A stretch of DNA of 13,986 bases from Acidobacteriota bacterium (GCA_021799405.1 JAJZAL010000137.1:1-13986), one strand, 5' to 3'. Numbered from the stretch's first letter, positions 5,480-13,610 are shown. Translations and numbers: made by a program. The notes: a model not told the origin generated them from the sequence alone.

Positions 5480-7633
5480 CTAGGCGCCCGGTTCCAGCGC
5501 CTTGAGCAGGCTCTCCGCATCGGTCACCGGCGGCAGGCAGGTGCGGCCGCGGCAGACGATCGCCCACGCCTGAGCTTCAGCCGGCGCCGGAGCCAGCAGG
5601 AGCGTGTCGGCCAGAGGCTCGGGAATCTCGCCGGGAATCAGCAGCGCGGGCGAGATGCGCAGCACGCTTTTGTTGACGGCGAAGCGGGCCAGAGCCTGGG
5701 CCTCAAGGCGGTCAGCTTCAGGGCCCGCACCGACGATGACGACCCGCACGGGATCGAGCAGCAGCCGCTCCAGCGCCAGGCCGTAGCTGCCGGCGTAGAG
5801 GCCGAAGTGCTCCACGATTCCAGCAAAGGAGGCAAGCGTATCCTCGGCGATCTCGCGATACTCCTTGCGGCCGCTCAGATCCTCAAGACGCAGCAGGGCC
5901 GAAGCGGCGGTAGGATTGCCGGCAGGAGTGGGCGAATCCTGCAGCGGCTTGCGGCGGGCTTCGAGAGCGCCCAGCGGAGCGGCTCCGCGCGCAGGCGCGG
6001 CGGCATCATAAAAGGCTCCGGCGGCGCGGTCGTAGAAGCGCTCGATCATGGCGTCCGCCAGCTTGACGGCAGCCTCGTAATAGCTCATTTCGCCGCTGAG
6101 GAGCCAGGCGTCGATGCAGGCGTGCGCCGAAAAGGCATAATCGTCGAGCGTGCCGGGAATCTTCTCGCGCGGCGAGGCGCCCTGAGGATACGCAATGACA
6201 TGATGGAGCGTGCTCGATCCGTCCCAGGCTTCGTCGAGCAGGCGATCGAGCGTCTTGAGCGCAAAGGCGCGGGCGGAGTCCATGCGCAGCACGCGCGCGG
6301 CCTCCGCGTAGGCCGTCACCGCCATCGCGTTCCAGCCGGTGTAAAGCGTCTGGTCGATGAACGGCGTTGGCCGCTGGGAGCGCGCGGCGAGCAGCTTGCT
6401 CCGCGATGACGAGCGCAAGGCGCGCAGAGCTTCCACGCTCATCTCCGGCCCGGCCATCTCTTCCAGCGCGCGCTTGCGGTGCAGCACATTCTTGGCCGGA
6501 TTGTGGTGCATGTCGCCCAGCTCTCCGATGTCCCAATAGGCCGCGGCGAACTCCATCTCGGCGGGATCGAGGACGGCGCGCGCTTCGTCTACGGTCCAGG
6601 TGAAGTAGTCGCCATCATCGTCCAGGCCCACGTCGGCATCCTGCGAGGCATAGAAACCGCCGTGCTTGCGGTCGGTCATGGTGGAATCGAGCCAGGCGAT
6701 GATCTCGCGCGCCGCCTCAAGAAAGTCTTCGCGGACGAGGCTCTGGTAACCGTGGACGTAGTTCCGCAGCAGTTCGGTGTTGTCGTAGAGCATCTTCTCG
6801 AAGTGCGGCACGATCCAGCGCTCATCCACGCTGTAGCGGTGAAAACCGCCTGCCAACTGATCGTAGACGCCGCCGTGCGCCATCTTTTCGAGGGTGACGG
6901 CGAAGGCGTCGTGGGCCTGCTCGTTGCCGCGGTTCGTGGCCACTTCCAGCAGCAGATCCAGCGCGCCGGGATGTGGAAACTTGGGCTGCGAGCCGAATCC
7001 GCCGTTGATCGGATCGAAGGACGAGAGGGCCGACGCCGCGATCTTGTCCACGAGCGCAAGAGTGAGCTCGCCGCCGCCGCCCGAGAAGCCTTCGTTGTGC
7101 TCGATGGCGGCCATCACGCTGGCGGCCGTTTCGAGCGCTTCATTGCGGCGCTCGTGCCAGACCTGGGCCATAGCCATGAGGACGCGGCCGATGCCGGGGC
7201 GGCCATAGCGGTCGTCGCGCGGTAGATAGGTTGCTCCAAAATAAGGCCGTCCATCGGGCGTGAGAAACGCGGTCAGCGGCCAGCCTCCCTGCCCACTGAT
7301 GGCCGAGACCGCGGCCTGGTAACGCGTGTCCACGTCGGGCCGCTCGTCGCGGTCCACCTTGACGGCGACAAAGTGCTCATTGATGAGCGCGGCAATCTCC
7401 GGGTCCTCGTAGGACTCGCGGTCCATGACGTGGCACCAGTGACACCAAACGGCGCCTATGTCGAGCAGGATTGGCTTGTCTTCCGCACGGGCGCGGGCAA
7501 AGGCCTCTTCGCCCCATGGATGCCAGCGAACGGGTTGGTGCCGCGCCGAGCGCAGGTAAGAAGAGGCGGCGTGTTCAAGCTGATTGGCGCCGGAGGTCGG
7601 GGAAGAAGCCTCATGCATGCGGTGAGGATACAT
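5480..7633 (-). CDS. DUF255 (YyaL/SPATA20-like) thioredoxin-fold protein
   Basis: A large two-part protein of 717 residues, close to the family length. The N-terminal thioredoxin-like domain has AVWCHWCHVMDRESYEDP with the CxxC pair Cys64/Cys67, then VKVDRDERPDVD and GGWPLTAFLTPDGRPYF. The long C-terminal part resembles an alpha/alpha-toroid glycosidase or epimerase fold, with FGSQPKFPHPGALDLLLE, GGVYDQLAGGFHRYSVDERW, VPHFEKMLYDN and GGFYASQDADVG. It ends with the conserved CxGxTC-like VCRGRTCLPPVTD. The biochemical function of the family is not settled. The start is uncertain: ATG 7633 or ATG 7618 (five residues shorter), neither with a clear Shine-Dalgarno; the frame is open to 7864 but that part overlaps the glutathione peroxidase gene. 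It is probably co-transcribed after the peroxidase, 73 bp away. Confidence 0.9.
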   Translation of the reverse strand: MYPHRMHEASSPTSGANQLEHAASSYLRSARHQPVRWHPWGEEAFARARAEDKPILLDIGAVWCHWCHVMDRESYEDPEIAALINEHFVAVKVDRDERPDVDTRYQAAVSAISGQGGWPLTAFLTPDGRPYFGATYLPRDDRYGRPGIGRVLMAMAQVWHERRNEALETAASVMAAIEHNEGFSGGGGELTLALVDKIAASALSSFDPINGGFGSQPKFPHPGALDLLLEVATNRGNEQAHDAFAVTLEKMAHGGVYDQLAGGFHRYSVDERWIVPHFEKMLYDNTELLRNYVHGYQSLVREDFLEAAREIIAWLDSTMTDRKHGGFYASQDADVGLDDDGDYFTWTVDEARAVLDPAEMEFAAAYWDIGELGDMHHNPAKNVLHRKRALEEMAGPEMSVEALRALRSSSRSKLLAARSQRPTPFIDQTLYTGWNAMAVTAYAEAARVLRMDSARAFALKTLDRLLDEAWDGSSTLHHVIAYPQGASPREKIPGTLDDYAFSAHACIDAWLLSGEMSYYEAAVKLADAMIERFYDRAAGAFYDAAAPARGAAPLGALEARRKPLQDSPTPAGNPTAASALLRLEDLSGRKEYREIAEDTLASFAGIVEHFGLYAGSYGLALERLLLDPVRVVIVGAGPEADRLEAQALARFAVNKSVLRISPALLIPGEIPEPLADTLLLAPAPAEAQAWAIVCRGRTCLPPVTDAESLLKALEPGA

Positions 7634-7706
7634 GGCGAGAGGCCGGCAGTGCCAGCGCAGGCGCCGGCGCAATCTCGCCGGCGCCGGCGGATTTGCGGCC
7701 CGGCCC

Positions 7707-8261
7707 CTATTCTTTGGCCAGTTCGGCTTCGATGGCAGCAACCAGTTCGGGTGCGTCGGGTTGCGTGTCAGGCGCGAAGCGGCGAACCACTTCTCCGGCG
7801 CGGCTGACGAGAAACTTCTCGAAGTTCCAGAGCAGCTCAGGGTCGGCATTGGTTTCAATGCCATAGCCCTTCAGCTTTTCGCGGAACGGGAGATCGGAGA
7901 CACTGACAGCCTTGGGCTGGGCCGCGATCAGAGCCGCGTAGAGCGGATGCTTGTCCGGGCCGACGACCGTGATCTTGCTGAACATGGGAAATTTGACGCC
8001 GAAGTTCGCGGTGCAGAAGGCCTGAATCTCCGCTTCGGTGCCCGGTTCCTGGCTTTTAAAGTCGTTGGCCGGGAAACCGGCGACCACCAACCCCTGGCCG
8101 CGGTACTGTTCGAAGATCTTTTCCAGGCCCTCGTACTGCGGGGTCAGGCCGCACTTGGAGGCCACGTTAACGACCAGAAGAACCTTGCCTTTGAATTCGC
8201 CCAGCGATGCGTCTTCGCCGGTGATCTTGCGGAGGGGAATGTCGTAGATTTTTGTGCTCAT
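7707..8261 (-). CDS. Glutathione peroxidase family protein (Cys type)
   Basis: Thiol peroxidase of 184 residues that reduces hydroperoxides, in bacteria usually with thioredoxin-like donors. The peroxidatic residue is Cys37 in VNVASKCGLTPQYEGLE, and the WNF catalytic pair is Trp145/Asn146 in LLWNFEKFLV. In the block normally FPCNQFGxQEPG this protein reads FPANDFKSQEPG: the Cys is Ala and the catalytic Gln is Asp67. Cys83 (EIQAFC) could serve as resolving cysteine. The start ATG at 8261 has GGGAG 8 nt upstream. It lies between the M20 peptidase (38 bp upstream) and the DUF255 thioredoxin-fold gene (73 bp downstream), which suggests one transcript and a possible redox link with the latter. Confidence 0.92.
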   Translation of the reverse strand: MSTKIYDIPLRKITGEDASLGEFKGKVLLVVNVASKCGLTPQYEGLEKIFEQYRGQGLVVAGFPANDFKSQEPGTEAEIQAFCTANFGVKFPMFSKITVVGPDKHPLYAALIAAQPKAVSVSDLPFREKLKGYGIETNADPELLWNFEKFLVSRAGEVVRRFAPDTQPDAPELVAAIEAELAKE

Positions 8262-8299
8262 CAGAATGTCTCCCTGTATTTCTCTTACGATGCGTTGAT

Positions 8300-9343
8300 T
8301 TACGCCAGCAGCCGTTTCGCCACCTGGACGTAGAGCTGGACGGCTTCGAGGAGTTCTTTCTTGGCAAGCTTCTCGTGAGGGGTGTGCGCCACATGGATGG
8401 AGCCGGGACCGAGCAGCAGCGGCTCGCCCCAATTGGAAAGCTGGGGAATGTCGGTGGTGAACTTGGCAATCATAGTGGGCAGGCCGGGTACGGCGCGCAG
8501 GCGGACAAAGGGAATTTCGAGCGTGAAATCCACCTCGGCGAGCCCCTCGGCGGCCCTGACGAGCGCGGAGCGCACGGGCGCGGAGTCGCCCACCAGGCGA
8601 ACCAGCACCTGCGCCTCAGCCTTGTCCGCGATGACATTGGGCGCGTAGCCTCCCTGAATCTGGCCGATGTTGAGGGTGCTGGGGCCTACGTCTTCAAGGG
8701 TGGGCAGCGGCAGGGCCAACAGCCGGGCCAGCACTTCGACCAGCTTGTGAACGGCGCTCTCGCCCAACTCGGGATAGGCAGAGTGCGCCATCTTGCCCTT
8801 GGCCCTGATGACGGCGCGCAGAGCGCCTTTGGAGGCCAGCGCCAGCCGATTCTCCGTTGGTTCGCCGTTGATGAGGAAGCGGCTGCCCTTCGGCGCTTTG
8901 TTGGCCTCTTTGGCACCGGCCGAGTCGCGCTCCTCGCCAGAGACGAAGAGCATGCCGATGCGGAAGCCCTCAGCACGCAGCGCTTCGGCGGCGGCTACCT
9001 GCGCGGCCAGGATTCCCTTGGCATCCGAGACGCCGCGGCCATAGATAAACTCCGCATCCTCGCTGAATGGAATGTAAGGCGGAACGGTGTCCATGTGCGT
9101 GGAAAAGACCAGGTCCGGCGTCTGGCCGGCGGCTCCGGCGTAGACGTTCCAGCGCGGGCCGGCCGTGGCGCTTTCCGGTGGCTGCGGCACCGGCGTCTTT
9201 TCGACGCACCAGCCCCGGCCGGCAAGAAAAGCGGCCAGGAAGTCGCCCACCGCGCCCTCGTGGTAGGTAGTGGACTCAATTTCGCAGAGCTGGCGGGTAA
9301 GCCTGATGGGATCAATGGCGTCAAGCGGCTGACTTTCGTTCAT
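8300..9343 (-). CDS. M20-family metallopeptidase / amidohydrolase (ArgE/DapE-like)
   Basis: Zinc-dependent aminoacylase or carboxypeptidase-like enzyme of 347 residues. The complete set of M20 motifs is visible: FSTHMDTVPP (metal His83, catalytic Asp85), GRGVSDAKGILAAQ (bridging Asp107), FVSGEERDSAG (catalytic Glu137, metal Glu138), INGEPTENRLALASKG (Glu161), and AHTPHEKL near the C-terminus (His320). The dimerisation-domain segment KGKMAHSAYPELGESAVHKL is also typical. The family includes acetylornithine deacetylase, succinyl-diaminopimelate desuccinylase and acetyl-lysine or acetyl-citrulline deacetylases; the substrate cannot be told here and no arginine or lysine pathway genes are adjacent. 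The start ATG at 9343 (MNESQPLDAIDPIRLTRQLC) has only a weak purine stretch upstream. The frame is open further up to 10225, but that part runs opposite the hydrolase gene and is not coding. Confidence 0.92.
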   Translation of the reverse strand: MNESQPLDAIDPIRLTRQLCEIESTTYHEGAVGDFLAAFLAGRGWCVEKTPVPQPPESATAGPRWNVYAGAAGQTPDLVFSTHMDTVPPYIPFSEDAEFIYGRGVSDAKGILAAQVAAAEALRAEGFRIGMLFVSGEERDSAGAKEANKAPKGSRFLINGEPTENRLALASKGALRAVIRAKGKMAHSAYPELGESAVHKLVEVLARLLALPLPTLEDVGPSTLNIGQIQGGYAPNVIADKAEAQVLVRLVGDSAPVRSALVRAAEGLAEVDFTLEIPFVRLRAVPGLPTMIAKFTTDIPQLSNWGEPLLLGPGSIHVAHTPHEKLAKKELLEAVQLYVQVAKRLLA

Positions 9344-9496
9344 GATGCTGCCAGAATATCGCACCGGATGCCGCGGGACGTGCGGTTGCCCCGATCCGCC
9401 CCCGGCGCTAATCGGCGGGACGGGAATCCACAGGGCGCGGCTCCGGAAAGGCGCAGCAGGCCGGAGATCAGCGCGTAGAATGGAGTGGGAATCGGC
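9344..9496. promoter_or_regulatory. Divergent promoter region, M20 peptidase / alpha-beta hydrolase
   Basis: This 153-bp interval separates divergent gene groups. On the plus strand TAGAAT (9476-9481) is a possible -10 that would give a very short leader, without a good -35. On the minus strand TATTCT lies about 10-15 nt before the peptidase ATG, too close for a normal leader. No clear operator was seen. Confidence 0.35.
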
Positions 9497-10204
9497 ATGA
9501 ACGCTGCGATCGCACACTCCCAACCCGATCGGACCCCGAAAGCAGCAAGAGTGCGCAGCGTGGATCTGGCCGGCCCCGCGGGCCGGCTCGAAGCCATCGT
9601 CAACGAAGGCTCTCCAGACGCTGCCTACGCAGCCGTTGTCTGCCATCCCCATCCCCTCGGCGGCGGAACGCTGCATAATAAGGTTGTCTATCACGCCATG
9701 AAGGCGCTGAACGATCCGGCATGGGGGCTGGGCTGGCCGGTTCTGCGCTTCAACTTTCGCGGCGTGGGTTTGAGCCAGGGCGCACACGACGGCGAGGCCG
9801 AGGCGGAAGATGTGGCGGCGGCTCTTGAATGGCTTGAAAATGCTTTCATGCGCCCGTTGATCGCAGTGGGATTCAGTTTTGGGGCGGCCATGATGCTCAA
9901 GGCATGTTGCGGACGGCAAAGGACAAAGGCAGATGTTCGGGCCGCGGCCGCGCTGGGCCTGCCTACCCACGCCGAAGGACGCGATTACAGCTACCATTTT
10001 CTGACCGGCTGCACTCTTCCCAAGCTTTTCCTCAGCGGAGACCACGACCGGTTTGCGCCCACCGCGCAACTGGCGCAGGTGGCCGCCGCAGCCGCTGAAC
10101 CCAAACAACTGATGCTCCTTTCTGGAGCCGACCACTTTTTTAGAGACCAACTCAAGCCGATGCAGCAAGCGCTGGCTGGTTGGCTGAAAGAACTGTTGCC
10201 ATGA
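9497..10204 (+). CDS. Alpha/beta hydrolase (COG2945-like)
   Basis: Soluble alpha/beta-fold hydrolase of 235 residues with no signal peptide or membrane segment. The motif CHPHPLGGGTLHNKVVY (49-65) is characteristic of the COG2945 group. FNFRGVGLSQG follows, then the nucleophile elbow GFSFGAA with Ser127, SGDHDRFAP supplying the acid (Asp182 or Asp184), and GADHFF supplying His213. The triad is complete, so activity on an ester or similar bond is likely but the substrate is unknown. ATG 9497 is preferred, with GGGA 6 nt upstream; GTG 9485 is an in-frame alternative. Its stop overlaps the start of the glycerate kinase gene in ATGA, which implies translational coupling. Confidence 0.88.
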   Translation: MNAAIAHSQPDRTPKAARVRSVDLAGPAGRLEAIVNEGSPDAAYAAVVCHPHPLGGGTLHNKVVYHAMKALNDPAWGLGWPVLRFNFRGVGLSQGAHDGEAEAEDVAAALEWLENAFMRPLIAVGFSFGAAMMLKACCGRQRTKADVRAAAALGLPTHAEGRDYSYHFLTGCTLPKLFLSGDHDRFAPTAQLAQVAAAAAEPKQLMLLSGADHFFRDQLKPMQQALAGWLKELLP

Positions 10205-11673
10205 CGCATACGACCGAGACCACATTGGAAACTTTGCACGCTACGGCTACGGAAATCTTTACCGGCGCCCTGCAGGCATGCGACATCGCCTCGGCCTTTG
10301 ACCGGCGGCTGCGCTTTGAAGGCGAGATGCTGCACCGGCTCATCCCTGACGGCAGTGGCCCGGAGTCCTTCGACCTGTCGAGCTACAAGCGCATTTTTGT
10401 GATTGCGCTGGGCAAAGCGGCGCTCCCGATGCTTGATATCCTGTTGGACCGGATGAAGCGGCGCAAGGGACTGCGTGGCATCTGCTGCGCCGGCCAATTG
10501 CCCAGGAAGCGCAACTGGCGCTTCCGCTACTTTGAAGGCGGCCACCCGCTGCCGAACGAAGACAGCTTTGGCGCGGCGCGAGCGGCCCTGGCGATGCTGA
10601 GGAAGGCCAAGGCGGACACGCTGGTCTTCTTCCTGATCTCGGGTGGGGGCTCGGCCATGTTCGACCTGCCCCTGGACCCGCAGATCACACTCGAAGAGAC
10701 CATTGCCTTCCACGAAGCACTGGTGGGATCGGGCGCGCCCATCAACGAGATCAATACGCTGCGGAAGCACTTCTCCGCGGTGAAGGCGGGGCGGCTGGCG
10801 ATGGCCGCGCCAGAGGCGGCCAAGATCAGCCTGCTGCTGCCCGACGTGCCGCTGCGCACCCTGGACGCGCTTTCCTCGGGCCCCACTTCGCCGGATCACT
10901 CCACGGTAGCCGATGCGCGCGAGCTGATTGCCAAGTACAATCTGGCCCCGAAATTTCCTCCGTCGGTGCGCGCCTTTTTTGAGCGGGATGACATGCCCGA
11001 ATCGCCCGGCACCAAGGGATGGCGCCCGCCGTTTCTTCCCAGGCTGCAGAAGACCGAGATCACGGCGCCACGACGCATGACGGCCTCGGCCAGTATGAGC
11101 GGCGAGGACGAGGCCTTCCGCGATTCGGTCTTCGAGATTCTGCTTTCGAGCCACGACCTGGTGGAGAATGCGCGCGCACTGGCGCAGAAGGCCGGCTACT
11201 TTGCGGCGGTGGACAATAGCTGCGATGACTGGGACTATGCCGACGCGGCCCGCTATCTGCTCGATCGCTTCCACGGCCTGCGCAGCAAACATGCGCGACT
11301 GTGCCTGATCTCAGTGGGCGAAGTGACGGTAACGCTGAACCGGAACCCAGGCGCCGGTGGACGCAACCAGCAGTTTGCGCTGGCCTGCGCCCTTGAACTG
11401 CAGAAATATCCCGACGATCACCTGGTGGTGCTCAGCGCCGGATCGGACGGTATTGACGGCAACACACAGTGCGCCGGAGCCATCGCTGATCCCACGACCG
11501 TGGCGCGCGCGCGCGCCTTCGGATTCAATCCGGAGGAGTCGCTGGCGTCGTTCAATGCCTGCCCGCTCTTTACGGCGATCGGCGATGCGGTGGTGACCGG
11601 GCCGACGGGACATAATCTGCGCGACCTGCGGCTGCTGATTGCGGAGAGCAATGATATCCCTGTCCGGAAGTGA
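10201..11673 (+). CDS. Glycerate 2-kinase, MOFRL family (GckA/TtuD-like)
   Basis: Phosphorylates D-glycerate to 2-phosphoglycerate, feeding sugar-acid, serine-pathway or photorespiratory-type glycerate into glycolysis. The 490-residue protein has the N-terminal glycerate kinase domain with VIALGKAALPM (68-78), FFLISGGGSAMFDLP and INEINTLRKHFSAVKAGRLA, then LSSGPTSPDHS. The C-terminal MOFRL domain has SVGEVTVTLN, GAGGRNQQFALA, SAGSDGIDGNTQCAGAI and TGPTGHNLRDL. All expected motifs are intact and the length is slightly above the usual 420-460. The family is often misannotated as hydroxypyruvate reductase. The start ATG at 10201 overlaps the hydrolase stop by 4 bp (ATGA). The LacI-type regulator 169 bp downstream could control this pair, but that is only proximity. 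Confidence 0.93.
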   Translation: MTHTTETTLETLHATATEIFTGALQACDIASAFDRRLRFEGEMLHRLIPDGSGPESFDLSSYKRIFVIALGKAALPMLDILLDRMKRRKGLRGICCAGQLPRKRNWRFRYFEGGHPLPNEDSFGAARAALAMLRKAKADTLVFFLISGGGSAMFDLPLDPQITLEETIAFHEALVGSGAPINEINTLRKHFSAVKAGRLAMAAPEAAKISLLLPDVPLRTLDALSSGPTSPDHSTVADARELIAKYNLAPKFPPSVRAFFERDDMPESPGTKGWRPPFLPRLQKTEITAPRRMTASASMSGEDEAFRDSVFEILLSSHDLVENARALAQKAGYFAAVDNSCDDWDYADAARYLLDRFHGLRSKHARLCLISVGEVTVTLNRNPGAGGRNQQFALACALELQKYPDDHLVVLSAGSDGIDGNTQCAGAIADPTTVARARAFGFNPEESLASFNACPLFTAIGDAVVTGPTGHNLRDLRLLIAESNDIPVRK

Positions 11674-11842
11674 ATGCGTGTCAGTAACCGGCAGGAGTTG
11701 AAGCCTGTCCTTCTTCGATTGCACTTGCGGCATGACCGAAGTGCCACCAACGTGTCGCCGAAGGAGTTTGCCGGCCGGCAATTTTCCTGAGTGCGCGCTT
11801 CCTGTGCGGCCGCAACTTATCAATCTGAATTAGGATGGCTAG
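11674..11842 (+). promoter_or_regulatory. Region between glycerate kinase and LacI-type regulator
   Basis: This 169-bp interval contains a 6-bp inverted repeat (GCACTT 11721-11726 with AAGTGC 11739-11744) and the perfect 14-bp palindrome listed separately. No strong sigma-70 promoter is evident. It probably holds the promoter of the regulator gene. Confidence 0.35.
11768..11781. promoter_or_regulatory. Palindrome TTGCCGGCCGGCAA, candidate operator
   Basis: This is a perfect 14-bp palindrome 61 nt upstream of the LacI-type start codon, followed by TTTT. LacI-family repressors bind palindromes and often control their own gene, so an autoregulatory operator is plausible. The centre is GG/CC rather than the usual central CG, and a hairpin with T-tract reading (terminator for the kinase) is the alternative. 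Confidence 0.35.
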
Positions 11843-12889
11843 GTGGCTCGAAAATCAACCCGCAAGCCTGCTACCAAAACGCCCGATATACGCTCCGTGG
11901 CCGCCTTGGCGAAGGTGTCGATTGCCACTGTCTCCAGGACCATCAACGGCTCGCCGCTGGTGAGCGACCGGCTCTCGAAGCGCGTCTGGCAGGCGATCCG
12001 CCAGCTCAATTATCTTCCCAACACGCACGCACGCACATTGGTCTCCGGGCGCAGCCGGCTCTTCGGCATCATTGTTGAGAACATCACCAACCCGTTCTTT
12101 CCGGAATTGATCCAGAGCTTTGAGACGATCGCGGTCGCGCACGGATACGAGATTCTGGTCAGCTCCACCAACAGCGATGCGACGGTGCTGACTACATGCG
12201 TGCGCCGCATGCTGGAGCGGAAGGTGGACGGCGTGGCCGTGCTGACCTTCGGCGAGGAAGAGCCGGTGCTGGACCAGCTGACACACCGCAACGTACCTAT
12301 TGTTCTGGCCGAATTCAAACTCGAAGATCCCAAGGCGAGCACCATCCTGCTGGATTACCGGACGGGAATCAACGCGGCCGTGAATCATCTGGCGGAGCTT
12401 GGCCACCGGCAGATCGCCTTCCTGGCCGGCCCGCGCAAGCTGCATTCAGCCATGACGCGCGAAAGGGACTTTCGCGAGGCGATGAAAGGCGCCGGACTGC
12501 CGGTGCGGGAGCAATGGGTGATCGAGTGCGACCACACGCTGAGAGGCGGCGTGGCGGGCTATGGCCTGCTGCAGTCTCTTCCGGCGCGGCCAACGGCGAT
12601 CATTTGCTCCAATGACATGACGGCCATCGGCGTGCTTCGCGCCGCTTACCTTGAAGGTGTACAGGTGCCGCGAAGCCTTTCGGTGATCGGGCTGGATGAC
12701 ATCGACTTCGCGGAGTACACGCTTCCGCAGTTGACGACCATCCGCCTTTCGCGCGCCGACCTGGCGCGGGCCGCCTTCGAGGCGCTGCGCCAGCAGGCTG
12801 AAGACCCGCGCAATCCGAATATGCAGCGCGAGTTTCTGGTTTCGACGACTCTGGTGGTCAGGGGATCAACGGCGGCGCCGGGCTGCTGA
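11843..12889 (+). CDS. LacI/GalR-family transcriptional regulator
   Basis: DNA-binding regulator of 348 residues, normal for the family. The N-terminal helix-turn-helix reads IRSVAALAKVSIATVSRTIN (16-35), followed by the hinge region YLPNTHARTLVSGRSRLFG. The periplasmic-binding-protein-like ligand domain has ENITNPFFPELI, VDGVAVLTF, LAELGHRQIAFLAGP, PTAIICSNDMTAIGVLRAA, VPRSLSVIGLDDIDFAEYTLPQLTTI. A sugar or sugar-acid effector is expected from the family; glycerate kinase upstream hints at sugar-acid metabolism without proving it. The start is GTG 11843 with AGGA 7 nt upstream; a nearby ATG at 11836 is in another frame. The 3' end overlaps the plsC-like gene on the other strand by 32 bp. Confidence 0.95.
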   Translation: MARKSTRKPATKTPDIRSVAALAKVSIATVSRTINGSPLVSDRLSKRVWQAIRQLNYLPNTHARTLVSGRSRLFGIIVENITNPFFPELIQSFETIAVAHGYEILVSSTNSDATVLTTCVRRMLERKVDGVAVLTFGEEEPVLDQLTHRNVPIVLAEFKLEDPKASTILLDYRTGINAAVNHLAELGHRQIAFLAGPRKLHSAMTRERDFREAMKGAGLPVREQWVIECDHTLRGGVAGYGLLQSLPARPTAIICSNDMTAIGVLRAAYLEGVQVPRSLSVIGLDDIDFAEYTLPQLTTIRLSRADLARAAFEALRQQAEDPRNPNMQREFLVSTTLVVRGSTAAPGC

Positions 12890-13610
12890 CCTTGCGCAGG
12901 GCAACCACTTCGGCGTGAGTCCGGCTGGCGGCAGATTGGCGGTCGGGGTAGATGCGGGGTTCGCCAAAGCGGATTCTGGCGATGAAGCCGGGAGCGCGCA
13001 TCATCCGCCAGAGATGAGGCAGAAAGGCGTCGTCACCGAACCAGCACAGTTCCCTTTCCTGGACGCCGCCACTGGTTTCGTAGCGAATGGCGGCAGCCAT
13101 CACCGGGGCACCAGCCGCAACCGCCGGCTCGAAGAGGCGGGTGTGAAAGCGCAGTACATGGTGTCCATCCGTGCTGGTTCCTTCGGGAAACAGCAGCACA
13201 GGAACCGGGAACTGGAGCCTCTCCGCAATCTGCCGGACCACCGACGACGCACTGGCGTGGCTGGCGCGGTCGAGAAAGATGGTTCCCGCGCTCCGCGCCG
13301 CCCAGCCGAAGAACGGCCACCGGTCAATTTCCTCCTTGGCGACAAAGAAGCATGGAACAGCCGCGCTGAGGATAACGATGTCGAGATAGCCGAGGTGGTT
13401 GGAGACCAGCAGACCGTGGGCGGGCGGCGCGCCTTCGACATGACACTGGATGCCCAGGCGCTCCAGGGCCATGTTGGCGGAGACATGCAGCCAGAAGGCG
13501 CGGCGCTCCAGTGAGAGCGGGCCGTGCAGACGGAGCTTCCAGTAGCGAAGAATGCAGAAGATGAGAATGAATCCCAGCGCCACAGCGCGCCGGAGAGCGC
13601 GCAGGCTCAC
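12858..13610 (-). CDS. PlsC/OlsA-like 1-acyl-glycerol-3-phosphate or lyso-lipid O-acyltransferase
   Basis: Membrane-associated acyltransferase of 250 residues that moves an acyl group from acyl-ACP or acyl-CoA to a lyso-lipid hydroxyl. A hydrophobic segment near the N-terminus (VALGFILIFCILRYW, about 10-24) fits a membrane anchor. The HX4D motif is NHLGYLD (His72, Asp77), block II-type GTIFLDR is at 109-115, and the FPEGTS motif is at 141-146. The start is GTG at 13610, whose GTGA overlaps the stop of the preceding acyltransferase gene, implying coupled translation; the frame is open further upstream but there it lies within that gene. The partner suggests the OlsA role (acylating lyso-ornithine lipid) as an alternative to PlsC proper. 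Confidence 0.92.
   Translation of the reverse strand: MSLRALRRAVALGFILIFCILRYWKLRLHGPLSLERRAFWLHVSANMALERLGIQCHVEGAPPAHGLLVSNHLGYLDIVILSAAVPCFFVAKEEIDRWPFFGWAARSAGTIFLDRASHASASSVVRQIAERLQFPVPVLLFPEGTSTDGHHVLRFHTRLFEPAVAAGAPVMAAAIRYETSGGVQERELCWFGDDAFLPHLWRMMRAPGFIARIRFGEPRIYPDRQSAASRTHAEVVALRKVSSPAPPLIP

Noticed and set aside
5465..7225. Two plus-strand open frames (5465-6409 and 6479-7225) opposite the DUF255 gene
   Set aside because: The DUF255 protein reads through completely with conserved motifs. The plus-strand frames show no domain and no credible start context.
8252..9478. 408-codon plus-strand open frame opposite the M20 peptidase
   Set aside because: The minus strand has a full set of M20 motifs over the same bases. 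The plus-strand translation shows no recognisable domain; long antisense frames are expected with high GC at third positions.
9344..10225. Long N-terminal extension of the M20 peptidase frame
   Set aside because: It runs antisense through the alpha/beta hydrolase gene, and the family-like N-terminus begins at 9343.
9991..11292. 433-codon minus-strand open frame opposite the glycerate kinase
   Set aside because: The plus strand encodes an intact MOFRL glycerate kinase. The antisense product has no family features and is rich in Arg, Gln and His, typical of a shadow frame.
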